NCBI GenBank assembly: GCA_964638675.1
Contig: CAZXAU010000012.1
Location: 4,289-68,288, forward strand
Direction of reading: 5' to 3'
DNA length: 64,000 bases
Source of the DNA: SIG714 sp964638675
GTDB lineage: Bacteria; Bacillota; Clostridia; Oscillospirales; CAG-272
In this document: piece by piece, positions 34,071 to 42,167 of the stretch
How positions within the stretch are numbered: position 1 is the first letter of the stretch
Layout: every line of letters starts with the position of its first letter
Made by a program: the position numbers and the translations under genes
The notes under the pieces: generated by a model
The model's database searches: none
Told to the model about the DNA's origin: nothing
Seen by the model: the letters and a program-made list of their open reading frames with translations, nothing else

Positions 34071-36143
34071 ATGGAAAGTAAACGCGGAAAGAGGTTAATG
34101 TACGCCGTATTTCTGATCGCATTGGTTGTCACTGTAATAACGATTGTGAATCTTGCGACTCCCAAGGATCCGACACTTGCGGATGTACTGAAACTTTTCA
34201 ATGACGGTGAGGTCGCAGAATGTAAATACAATGTTGAAACTCTCAAGCTCACTGTTGTCGATAAAAACAAAAAAGAATATGTTGTTCAGATGCCTTCATC
34301 CGAGTTTTTCAGAGTTGAAATTTACGACTCATATCTCAAGGAAAACACGGAGATAAAATACGATACAACTATTTCGTCAAATTCGGGAGCATGGTTGCCG
34401 TATATTGGTATGCTAATTGCGGTGGCAATAGTAGTAGGGCTGTTCATTTTTATGATGAAGCAGACCTCAAAGGGACCGGGTGCAACAAAATCCTTCGGAA
34501 AGTCAAAGACAAGGCTTGCCGAGGATATGAAGAATAAGGTCTATTTCAAGGACGTTGCAGGATGCGATGAGGAGAAAGCAGAGCTCGAAGAGATCGTTGA
34601 TTATCTGCGTGATCCCAAGAGGTTCAGTGAACTCGGTGCAAAGATTCCTCACGGTGTGCTTCTCGTAGGCCCTCCCGGAACAGGTAAAACTCTTCTTGCA
34701 AAGGCTGTTGCAGGCGAAGCGGGAGTTCCGTTCTATTCACTCTCAGGTTCGGATTTTGTCGAGCTGTATGTCGGTGTAGGTGCTTCAAGAGTCAGAGACC
34801 TTTTTGAAACTGCAAGAAAAAATCCTGCATCAATAATTTTTATCGATGAGATCGATGCTGTCGGCCGCCACAGAGGAACAGGAATCGGCGGAGGACACGA
34901 TGAGCGTGAACAGACCCTCAACCAGTTGCTTGTTGAGATGGACGGATTCTCGGGAACCGAGGGAACGATAGTTATTGCCGCAACAAACCGTCCTGACATT
35001 CTTGACCCGGCACTTCTCAGACCGGGAAGATTCGACAGACAAGTTACAGTTGGTTATCCCGACATTAAAGGAAGAGAAGAGATACTCAAGGTCCACACAA
35101 GGAAAAAGCCGCTTGAACAATCGGTTGATCTTCATAAGATCGCCCAGCTCACTGTCGGAATGACTGGAGCAGAGCTTGCCAATATTCTGAACGAAGCGGC
35201 ACTTCTTGCCGCAAGAAAAGGTAAGGCGCTCATAGGAATGAATGATATCGAGGAAGCGACGCTTAAGGTAATGGGCGGCACTCCGAAGAAATCATACCAT
35301 ATAAGACAGGAAGAAAAGCTCAAGACCGCATTCCATGAAGCAGGTCACGCAATACTCGATCATTTTCTTCCGACGCAGGATCCGGTTCGTTTTATTACAG
35401 TCGTTCCGTCCAATAAGGGGGCGCTTGGATATACGCTTTCACATCCCCTGGAGGATAAATTCAGCGTATACAGACAGGAGCTTATTGAGCGTATAGCCGC
35501 CCTGCTCGGAGGCAGGGTTGCTGAGATCCTTATTTACAAGGATTACTCAGGCGGTGCTTCAAGCGACATTCAGAGAGCAACTCAGATCGCAAGAAAAATG
35601 GTCACCGAGCTTGGAATGTCAGATCTCGGACCTATCCATTTTGGCGGTTCGCATTCGAGCGATGAAGTTTTCCTTGGACGTGATTTTTCGTCAAGTCCCG
35701 ATTATTCTGATTCAACTGCGGCTAAGATCGATGAAGAAGTCAAGAAACTGATCGATAGCGGATATGCTATAGCGGAAAAGGTTCTGACCGAAAAAATGGA
35801 TAAACTTAAGTTTGTTGCCGCTTTCCTTGTGAAATACGAAACGATGGACGGAGAACAGTTCGCAAGGGCAATGGAGGAAGATGATCCGACACTTGAGGAG
35901 ATCAACGCCATTGCAGATGAAAAACGCAGAATAAGCGATGAAGAAAACGAACACAAGCGTGAGCTTGATGAAAAGGAACGTGCTGAAAGAGAGAAATTCC
36001 TGCGTGAGCATAATGCAGATTATGACGAAGAGAATGTCAATGAACGCAATGATGCTCAAGATGGCAAGGATGACGCTCAAAACGATGAGGACGTTCAGAG
36101 CGGGTATGATGCATCTGATACTGAAAATACAGATGATGATTAA
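34071..36143 (+). CDS. ftsH: ATP-dependent zinc metalloprotease FtsH
   Basis: FtsH is a membrane-bound AAA+ protease for quality control and regulator turnover. It has two N-terminal membrane helices (about residues 10-26 and 105-124). Walker A GPPGTGKT is near residue 200, Walker B IIFIDEIDAVGR, the second region of homology includes NRPDILDPALLRPGRFDR, and zinc site HEAGH is at 422-426. The usual size is 600-650; this has 690 because of a long acidic C-terminal tail rich in Asp, Glu and Asn (DAQDGKDDAQNDEDVQSG). GGAGGAAG precedes the ATG. The terminator at 36223 closes the operon, and the phage block starts just beyond it. Confidence 0.96.
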   Translation: MESKRGKRLMYAVFLIALVVTVITIVNLATPKDPTLADVLKLFNDGEVAECKYNVETLKLTVVDKNKKEYVVQMPSSEFFRVEIYDSYLKENTEIKYDTTISSNSGAWLPYIGMLIAVAIVVGLFIFMMKQTSKGPGATKSFGKSKTRLAEDMKNKVYFKDVAGCDEEKAELEEIVDYLRDPKRFSELGAKIPHGVLLVGPPGTGKTLLAKAVAGEAGVPFYSLSGSDFVELYVGVGASRVRDLFETARKNPASIIFIDEIDAVGRHRGTGIGGGHDEREQTLNQLLVEMDGFSGTEGTIVIAATNRPDILDPALLRPGRFDRQVTVGYPDIKGREEILKVHTRKKPLEQSVDLHKIAQLTVGMTGAELANILNEAALLAARKGKALIGMNDIEEATLKVMGGTPKKSYHIRQEEKLKTAFHEAGHAILDHFLPTQDPVRFITVVPSNKGALGYTLSHPLEDKFSVYRQELIERIAALLGGRVAEILIYKDYSGGASSDIQRATQIARKMVTELGMSDLGPIHFGGSHSSDEVFLGRDFSSSPDYSDSTAAKIDEEVKKLIDSGYAIAEKVLTEKMDKLKFVAAFLVKYETMDGEQFARAMEEDDPTLEEINAIADEKRRISDEENEHKRELDEKERAEREKFLREHNADYDEENVNERNDAQDGKDDAQNDEDVQSGYDASDTENTDDD

Positions 36144-36189
36144 AAAGAATAAGCTTCGGGTTTATCGAAATTTATACGATTCAATTCGT

Positions 36190-36209
36190 CAGAGGATAGC
36201 TATCCTCTG
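36190..36209. repeat. perfect 20-bp palindrome after ftsH
   Basis: CAGAGGATAG is followed at once by its reverse complement CTATCCTCTG with no spacer. It lies 46 bases after the ftsH stop and 13 bases before the terminator stem. It could be a protein-binding site, an RNA-processing hairpin, or a scar of element insertion at this junction. Confidence 0.6.
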
Positions 36210-36222
36210 AATGAATAACAAA

Positions 36223-36251
36223 GGGTACTGTCAGATAGGCAGTACCCTTTT
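36223..36251 (+). terminator. terminator of the dnaB-tilS-hpt-ftsH operon
   Basis: GGGTACTG (36223-36230) pairs with CAGTACCC (36240-36247), followed by TTTT. It also marks the left boundary of the phage-derived block. Confidence 0.88.
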
Positions 36252-36282
36252 CAGATGGAATATTAATATACGCCGTTAAAGA

Positions 36283-37191
36283 TCAATCGGTAAACAGCAT
36301 TGATATTTTTGTCCAGTCATTCTGCGACATATATTTTTTGAGTGATTCTACATATTTTTTTCTTGAAGACGCCGATAAAAAGTTTGAATTGTCACCCGTG
36401 AGTGCATTGAGTGCGGCTTTATAGGCGGCTGAAGAAATATCATCAAGTTCATCTTTCTTTCCTGTGTAATTATCGAGCAGGATCTTTGAAAGATTTTCAT
36501 CACGTTCATTCCGGGCGCTCAGAAGCTGTTCGGAATAGCTTTTCAGTGCGGAGCTCTCGGAGCTTGAACGCTTTTTTTCCAAATCGGAACGACCTGTACT
36601 ATAGGCGTCCTCAAGTTCTCCTAGCGAATTTCTTTTCTTGTCGTTTGCATTTATTATAGCCGACTGACTGACGCCGAGCGAGGAAAGTCCTCGGGATTCG
36701 AGATATTCGGGAAGATATTTCATAAGTTTCATATATTCATACTCCACTTCACGTTCATTTGCTTTACGCTTCTTTTCGAGTTCGCTGAGTTTTTCGGAGT
36801 ATTCACTTTGAGCAGATTCCTTTGCTGAATTAAGGTATTCATTAAGGGCTTTGACTGTCGAGTTATACTTGCCGTTTACGCTTTCTTCACGGAGCTCATT
36901 TATAAGCTTTGTGTATTCGTCGAGTGTTGCCGATGAAGTACTGCTACTACCGTTACTACCGGTATCAGATGTGGCAGATGAATTATTTTTCTGCTCTTTT
37001 TTCAGTTCATCTTTAAGCTTTCCGTTTTCGGCAGTCAGCTCGTCTTTGAGCTTGATGTATTCGGAAAGTCCGCCGTCTTTCGTGCTCACATATTTCTCAA
37101 TAGGATAGTATGAGACACCGATTGATGAAAGTAATTTTTCAAGACTCGGAAATTCGGCAGAGCTTTTTGCCATTGAGCTGTTTTTTATCAT
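36283..37191 (-). CDS. phage-block coiled-coil protein, probable virion or ejection protein
   Basis: This is the last gene of the late operon, 302 residues. Much of it is charged coiled coil (LKDELTAENGKLKDELKKEQ; YSEKLSELEKKRKANEREV), with a Ser/Asn/Thr-rich linker near residue 75-90. The segment ESRGLSSLGVSQSAIINAND resembles a short conserved stretch in Firmicutes phage structural proteins. It has no membrane helix and no enzymatic motif. Podoviruses often place internal ejection proteins at the end of the structural genes, so that role is plausible. GGAG lies eight bases upstream. A 158-base structured island precedes the gene. Confidence 0.7.
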   Translation of the reverse strand: MIKNSSMAKSSAEFPSLEKLLSSIGVSYYPIEKYVSTKDGGLSEYIKLKDELTAENGKLKDELKKEQKNNSSATSDTGSNGSSSTSSATLDEYTKLINELREESVNGKYNSTVKALNEYLNSAKESAQSEYSEKLSELEKKRKANEREVEYEYMKLMKYLPEYLESRGLSSLGVSQSAIINANDKKRNSLGELEDAYSTGRSDLEKKRSSSESSALKSYSEQLLSARNERDENLSKILLDNYTGKKDELDDISSAAYKAALNALTGDNSNFLSASSRKKYVESLKKYMSQNDWTKISMLFTD

Positions 37192-37200
37192 TTATATCTC

Positions 37201-37358
37201 CATTCCGCCGCCCTGTGGCGGCACAAACAGTTATGAAATTCTCCTGCGTTTCCGAAGGAAAGTTTTCTTCGGAAACAAAAATGGCAGATCCCATTTTTAA
37301 GGAGAATTTGTGCGTGAAACAGATGTGCGTTGGCATCGTATGAACCCATCTTTCACGC
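37201..37358 (-). ncRNA. densely base-paired non-coding island in the phage late operon
   Basis: Five perfect or near-perfect helices fill the gap between two genes. P0: GCCGCC-ctgt-GGCGGC (37207-37222). P1: AAATTCTCCT (37236-37245) with AGGAGAATTT (37300-37309). Inside P1 are P2 GTTTCCGAAG/CTTCGGAAAC (37248-37257, 37267-37276) and P3 AAAAATGG/CCATTTTT (37277-37284, 37291-37298), so P1-P2-P3 form a three-way junction. P4: GCGTGAA..AGATG (37312-37325) with CATCT-TTCACGC (37347-37358). Almost every base can pair. It could be an operon-borne RNA, a processing site or a small palindromic insertion. Confidence 0.55.
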
Positions 37359-38227
37359 TAGACCTCACTTTCAATAGTAACCGATCCACCTTCTTCAAGC
37401 GAGTTTACAAATTGCTGTAAAAGGTCGATTTTTTTTATGATGCCTGTTCGGTATTCATCGGTTATGTAGTTATATGCACTGTACATTTTTATTGTACCGG
37501 TTATCAGAAATACTGCTATCTGAAGGCATGTCCAGATAAGGGCGGCATAGCTGAAGCTGTCGAGCAAGCGTACACCGTAATATCCGAAAACGGCACTGCT
37601 GATGATCTTCATAAGTACCTGTTTTTTCGACATCTGTTTTTCATATTCAAATTTGTTTCTTCCAAAGTCGAAAGGATCATCGTTTTTTCTCCCATTACAG
37701 GTTAAATCGCATCCGAAAAGGGTGGAGACCTTTATACCGACTGCTTTTTCATATGCTTTTGCTCTCTTTTTTTCAATTCCGTACAGCTTTTTTCCTGATG
37801 ATGAATTGTAAAGCGGTTTATACGGCAGGGCATTTCCGTGTGAATCGAAACAGCTTGAATATCCGAGTCCGACGCTTGAAAGTATCCGTGTACGCTGTTT
37901 TTTCAGGTTTTCGAGATTCATTTTGTCGCACCAGGCGTCGAGCTTATCTATGTGGGGCGAAATTTTCAATATCCATTCTTCATGGAGAAGAAGAGTTCTT
38001 TTCATCCGCTCTTCTTTTTCGGCATTTCTCATTCCCTGAAGCTCGAAGATCTTATTCATACAAAAACCGAAGATAAAAGCAATGGTTCCGTCGGCGATTA
38101 TTTTATACAGGCTTTTTCCTGTTTTGTCAATGGTGATAAATGAGCTGAGGAGATAGATGCACGAAATTGTGAAGGCAACGAGATATCCGAAATTATTCCG
38201 GAATCCTTCTTTGAATTTATCATTCAT
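37358..38227 (-). CDS. phage-block four-helix membrane protein
   Basis: I do not recognise this 289-residue protein. Hydrophobic segments lie at about residues 13-33, 42-58, 205-222 and 228-245, with a 140-residue basic/cysteine-containing middle domain that would face the cytoplasm. That middle domain carries CDKMNLENLKKQRTRIL and CDLTCNGRKNDDPFDFG. It begins at the end of the previous gene (stop and ATG overlap as TAATG). No lysis or transport motif is evident. Lying after the tail genes, it could be part of a lysis or superinfection-exclusion module, but nothing shows this directly. Confidence 0.7.
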   Translation of the reverse strand: MNDKFKEGFRNNFGYLVAFTISCIYLLSSFITIDKTGKSLYKIIADGTIAFIFGFCMNKIFELQGMRNAEKEERMKRTLLLHEEWILKISPHIDKLDAWCDKMNLENLKKQRTRILSSVGLGYSSCFDSHGNALPYKPLYNSSSGKKLYGIEKKRAKAYEKAVGIKVSTLFGCDLTCNGRKNDDPFDFGRNKFEYEKQMSKKQVLMKIISSAVFGYYGVRLLDSFSYAALIWTCLQIAVFLITGTIKMYSAYNYITDEYRTGIIKKIDLLQQFVNSLEEGGSVTIESEV

Positions 38228-38652
38228 TATATTCTGCCGCTCCCCTCATACCCCGAATGGATCAGCTTTTCTGCCACATAATCCGAAACGCTATCATTTC
38301 TTATTTTTTCACGCAGGGAATTGACCTTGTGAGAAACAAGTATCAGGTTGAAGAATTCACCGAGAAGTGCCATTCCTGACAAAAGACAAAGATCATGTAT
38401 CAGCGGTGCAAGAAGATAAGAAAGTATAAAGATCAGGGCAAAGCAACCTATGAGTTTTGGAATTTTAAATGATTCAAAAGCTTTCAGAACAAAAAAGAAC
38501 AATGCCGTAATAAGACCGAATGTCAGCTTTATCCCGTTGTTTGTATTTCCGAAATAGATATTACGGCGTAAAATAAGTGTCAGTATCAGCGGAATTACGG
38601 ACAGCAGAAAGCCGAAAATTTCATAAATTATCAGTTTGGTTCTGTCCTTCAT
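38227..38652 (-). CDS. phage-block small integral membrane protein (holin-sized)
   Basis: The 141-residue protein starts best at ATG 38652, nine bases after GGGGGAG; an ATG three codons earlier is too near that site. It has four predicted membrane helices and a short, charged C-terminal tail (HKVNSLREKIRNDS). The size and position after the structural genes would suit a holin-like protein, but sequence alone does not establish it. It overlaps the upstream gene by about 30 bases, implying coupled translation. Confidence 0.65.
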   Translation of the reverse strand: MKDRTKLIIYEIFGFLLSVIPLILTLILRRNIYFGNTNNGIKLTFGLITALFFFVLKAFESFKIPKLIGCFALIFILSYLLAPLIHDLCLLSGMALLGEFFNLILVSHKVNSLREKIRNDSVSDYVAEKLIHSGYEGSGRI

Positions 38653-39220
38653 TTTTTTCATCTCCCCCTTTATTTACGTTGTTTGATATTTCGGCAATCC
38701 GTTTGGCGTAGCCTTTACTCACGAGCTCGTCACTGTTACAGAATGCAATTTCAAGCATACGCCGCACCGTTTTTTGTTCCTGTTCACATTTAAGGCTCAT
38801 TTGCTCGACTTTTTTTATGCACTCATCTATCTTTTTCTGGCTTTCAGCATAGTTGAAGGTCGATTGTCTGACATCGTTTGTTGCACTTCCGAAACATTCT
38901 GAGGCGTTTTTCACCTTATTGATAACAGGCAAAACACTGATGTAAAGTGCACCAAGTGCCGAAATTACTGCGACAACGCTTGGAATTATGTTGTTTTTAA
39001 TATAATCGATTATTTCGCTGTAACCTCCGCTTATGCCCTCGCCGTTCTTATCTTCCGATGTATCGGGAACACCGATCTGCATACCGACACTCTCGCCGGG
39101 ATCGTCCTTGTCAAGTGATTCTGCCTGAGTGAAAAAGTGTGATGTGAATATGGCGTATATCATTACGGACATTATTGCAAGTGACAATACCCGAAAAGCT
39201 ATTGATCGTATTATTCTCAT
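38621..39220 (-). CDS. phage-block exported/membrane protein with coiled coil
   Basis: The start is ATG 39220 after AGAAAGGAC, giving 199 residues. It has an N-terminal hydrophobic segment (SIAFRVLSLAIMSVMIYAIF), an acidic outside stretch, a second membrane helix (IIPSVVAVISALGALYISVL), and a C-terminal coiled coil (KKIDECIKKVEQMSLKCEQE). The layout resembles bacteriophage membrane proteins that carry a coiled coil, such as some holins, spanins or ejection factors. No close family comes to mind. It sits in a run of three consecutive membrane genes. Confidence 0.65.
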   Translation of the reverse strand: MRIIRSIAFRVLSLAIMSVMIYAIFTSHFFTQAESLDKDDPGESVGMQIGVPDTSEDKNGEGISGGYSEIIDYIKNNIIPSVVAVISALGALYISVLPVINKVKNASECFGSATNDVRQSTFNYAESQKKIDECIKKVEQMSLKCEQEQKTVRRMLEIAFCNSDELVSKGYAKRIAEISNNVNKGGDEKNEGQNQTDNL

Positions 39221-39239
39221 ATTTTGTCCTTTCTGAATA

Positions 39240-39497
39240 TTATGAATTTGTATTGTTTTCAAGTGCACTTATCCTGTTTTCAAAATCAGCTCTTGTTTGT
39301 TCGCATTCGGATATAAGAATTTCGATTATGGATAACAGTGATGAATTCTCATCAAGCATCGGTGCTGTCAGGGCATATTTGATGTCGAATGCCTTAAGCC
39401 CTGCAGCACTTGGCGAATCGGGAAGAGCCAGGGCAGATTTTTTTCTGATCGTCTCTTTTGTTTCGGGGGAAACCGTCGAAAATGCTTTGGTTGACAT
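39240..39497 (-). CDS. small phage protein, 85 aa
   Basis: The protein has the pattern LALPDSPSAAGLKAFDIKYAL, which recalls the N-terminus of Firmicutes phage fibre or baseplate-associated proteins (PxSPSxxGxxxxxIKxAF). The remainder is a coiled coil (ISECEQTRADFENRISALEN). It may be a trimeric fibre attachment piece or chaperone. AAAGGAGG precedes the ATG. The gene lies 11 bases after the propeller gene. Confidence 0.65.
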   Translation of the reverse strand: MSTKAFSTVSPETKETIRKKSALALPDSPSAAGLKAFDIKYALTAPMLDENSSLLSIIEILISECEQTRADFENRISALENNTNS

Positions 39498-39508
39498 TTT
39501 AACCTCCT

Positions 39509-42154
39509 TTAATTGATTCCTGTATTATTTTTATTGATCTTATATTTCACCGTCAGGGAATTGACGGTGCAGTCATATTCGTCTTCGGAAGAAAGTCGGA
39601 ATCTGATGAAATTAAAATTACGTTCGTTTACATTCACCGAAAATGAGGATGAAAAGCCTGTTTCAAATGTTAGGTCGTTGAATGATATGTCATCGAGATC
39701 TATAGACGATATTCCTTTTGACGCAAATGAAGTGCGATTGTTTTTTCTTGTTTCGTAACCGAATTTTATCCGACCGGTGCTGTTGCTTTCGGCATACAGT
39801 GTCATTTTCAGCAGGGTTTTGCTTTTTTCATTTGAGCCAAGATCGGTCACGGGTGTCACCCAACAGCTCTTTACAGGATCATATTGACAGAAGATTCCGG
39901 TCAGTATATCGCTTGGGAAATATGCACCGCAGAGATTGAGCGGATTTCCGTTGATGCTTTCCTTTATCATGAAGCTGTTGCCGGTTACCTTTGTCAGATA
40001 CATATCCTTTCCGCAAAGGGGAATTATCAGCGGGAAATATCTTGACGGGTATACCCCTTCCGGTATGCTGTCAACATAGCTGCCGTCTTTATTCTTCAGC
40101 TTGAATACCGATCTGCCCCTGTCTATATCGGATATATAATAGGGCGTGTCGGGGCTCAGACCTCCTATCGATACCATTCCACTTCCAACATAAACCTCTT
40201 TTCCTTCCCAAATGCATGAAAAGCTCATGCCATCTGACACGTTCATTCCTGCGATATCAACATAGTGGAAGATATTCGAGCCGTCAACGTCACTTTCGGG
40301 ATTCATACTTACGCTTCCGTCCTGATTAGGATTGCTATCAGGCTGTACATAAACATTCACAACTTCTGCATAAATACTGCAATCATCCAACCTTACGGTA
40401 TCGTTTTCTCTCAGCGGAAAGCGTTGGTTATAAACAAAGTAGCCTTTGTCTACATTCGGAGTTATATCGCCTTCGGTGATCTCATACAGCGTTTTATCTG
40501 TGAAATCATCATCGAAAATGCAGATCTTACCTTTTTCTGTTCCGAATGCAAGCATACTTCCGATCTTTCCCCATACTCTTGCGGATATATTGGTAAAGTG
40601 CCACCATTCGTATGAGAAGCTTCCGTTTGGCGATTCTTCAGGGATAAATTTGCTGTCAGATGGTGCGACATAACAGTCATCTCCGATCGACAGGTACAAG
40701 CTGCCGTTGTGAACCGTCGCCACTGCATCGGTGAGTTTTTTATTGTTCCTGAACACATTTCTTATCGTGCATGACCGTTCTTTTGCATATCTCGTATCGG
40801 TATATATATTTCCCGATCTTTCCAGACCGAAGATTCCGTTTTCGGACAAAAATACATTATCTCCGCAGAAATTCAGAGCACAGTGCTGTGACAGTGCAGA
40901 CTCACCGGTATTTCCTGCCTTTACAGAAAATACAGTTGTTGTAGTTTTTTCATCCTGAGAGTAGCTTTCTTCTCCCGTACGGTAGAATACACAAGCTTCA
41001 TTTGCACGGTTTTTAAGGATAGCAAGAGTCCCGTCCGAAAGGGGAAGATAGCAGACAACACTTGAACTGTCGTTACCGAATGCTGTAGCATTTACATCCG
41101 GAAAATATGTGGGATCTGAGTATTCCGAATAGAAATCAATGTTTGGATATAAGGGATTTCCTGAAACAAACAGTCTGTCAGGCTTTCCTCCCGGACCGTA
41201 CATGACAGCTATATTTGTCTGGGTAATGCGTTCGGAGGTATCCTCAAAATCAGGACAATATATCACTTCAATATTCGGAGAGTGACCCGGCGGAGTTGTC
41301 GGAACCGAAAATGAAATTTCGCCCTTGTTCCTGTCGACCGTTCCGCAGGAGTTGGAATCGTATTCGGGATAATCAATAGCTGTTCCGTTTTTACGGGTAT
41401 AGTACAGGCGATCTTTGAAATAAGAACCGCTCTCGGCAGTATATTCCTTAATTGTCTCATAACCCTCAGATCCTTCGAGCAAGCTCATATTTATCCTGAC
41501 TTTTGAGCCGTTTGCGATCCTGTCACTGTCGAGTTTCCATTTTTTGTTTGTTTCCGGACAGCCTATAAGCAAATTTCTCACATAAGGCGACAGCATATTT
41601 ACATTTTCAAAAAAAGAAACATTCTCAGTTGTAACCGAACTGTTTTCTATATTTGTTGTTGTTATCGGGATGTATGTATCGCTGTTATTGTAGACCCGTC
41701 TGAGCTCATAATCAAAGCTGTCGGAAAATTTACCATAGACGAGATAATCTCCGCAACCCACGATGTAAAGCTTGTCTTTGACATAAAAAGCCATCGATTT
41801 TGAATCGCAAATACGTGATCTGTCGATATTAACACCGTAATTCAGTTCCTCGGGTTTGGTTATATACTTGTCTTTGATCTGCGATATGTAGAATTTATTA
41901 CCGCAATGGATCACTATTACATCTTTGCCGTTCTGTCTGTAATTGAATATGCCGTTAATTTTTCCGTCAAGAGTTGCAAGCTCCCGATATCCGTTTCTCT
42001 TATGCATGATTTTTCCGATGCCGATGAAGTTTTCTGCCGCACTTGCACGTGAGGGAGAAATGTGTCCGTCGTCATGAGAGAGATCTATCCCCTTGAATGT
42101 ATCGAGAGTATAATTGTATCTGTCTTTCAGTTTGATCGTGCTATCGTATCCCAT
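39509..42154 (-). CDS. beta-propeller-like tail hub/stabilisation protein (P22 gp10-like)
   Basis: The start is ATG 42154, seven bases after GAAAGGAGG, giving 881 residues. The N-terminal three quarters contain repeated blade-like strands (IFNYRQNGKDVIVIHCGNKF, YVKDKLYIVGCGDYLVYGKF, VFLSENGIFGLERSGNIYTD, LYLSIGDDCYVAP), as in podovirus DNA-stabilisation or nozzle proteins that plug the portal. The C-terminal part is beta-rich (SSEDEYDCTVNSLTVKYKI). It follows the giant adaptor fusion gene, the expected place for a tail-hub component. Specific family membership is an inference from length, strand pattern and position. Confidence 0.72.
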   Translation of the reverse strand: MGYDSTIKLKDRYNYTLDTFKGIDLSHDDGHISPSRASAAENFIGIGKIMHKRNGYRELATLDGKINGIFNYRQNGKDVIVIHCGNKFYISQIKDKYITKPEELNYGVNIDRSRICDSKSMAFYVKDKLYIVGCGDYLVYGKFSDSFDYELRRVYNNSDTYIPITTTNIENSSVTTENVSFFENVNMLSPYVRNLLIGCPETNKKWKLDSDRIANGSKVRINMSLLEGSEGYETIKEYTAESGSYFKDRLYYTRKNGTAIDYPEYDSNSCGTVDRNKGEISFSVPTTPPGHSPNIEVIYCPDFEDTSERITQTNIAVMYGPGGKPDRLFVSGNPLYPNIDFYSEYSDPTYFPDVNATAFGNDSSSVVCYLPLSDGTLAILKNRANEACVFYRTGEESYSQDEKTTTTVFSVKAGNTGESALSQHCALNFCGDNVFLSENGIFGLERSGNIYTDTRYAKERSCTIRNVFRNNKKLTDAVATVHNGSLYLSIGDDCYVAPSDSKFIPEESPNGSFSYEWWHFTNISARVWGKIGSMLAFGTEKGKICIFDDDFTDKTLYEITEGDITPNVDKGYFVYNQRFPLRENDTVRLDDCSIYAEVVNVYVQPDSNPNQDGSVSMNPESDVDGSNIFHYVDIAGMNVSDGMSFSCIWEGKEVYVGSGMVSIGGLSPDTPYYISDIDRGRSVFKLKNKDGSYVDSIPEGVYPSRYFPLIIPLCGKDMYLTKVTGNSFMIKESINGNPLNLCGAYFPSDILTGIFCQYDPVKSCWVTPVTDLGSNEKSKTLLKMTLYAESNSTGRIKFGYETRKNNRTSFASKGISSIDLDDISFNDLTFETGFSSSFSVNVNERNFNFIRFRLSSEDEYDCTVNSLTVKYKINKNNTGIN

Positions 42155-42167
42155 TGTTTGCCTCCTT

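Noticed and set aside
37201..37358. phi29-type packaging RNA
   Set aside because: The three-way junction and length are reminiscent, but the terminase is not of the phi29 kind, so I do not claim a pRNA.
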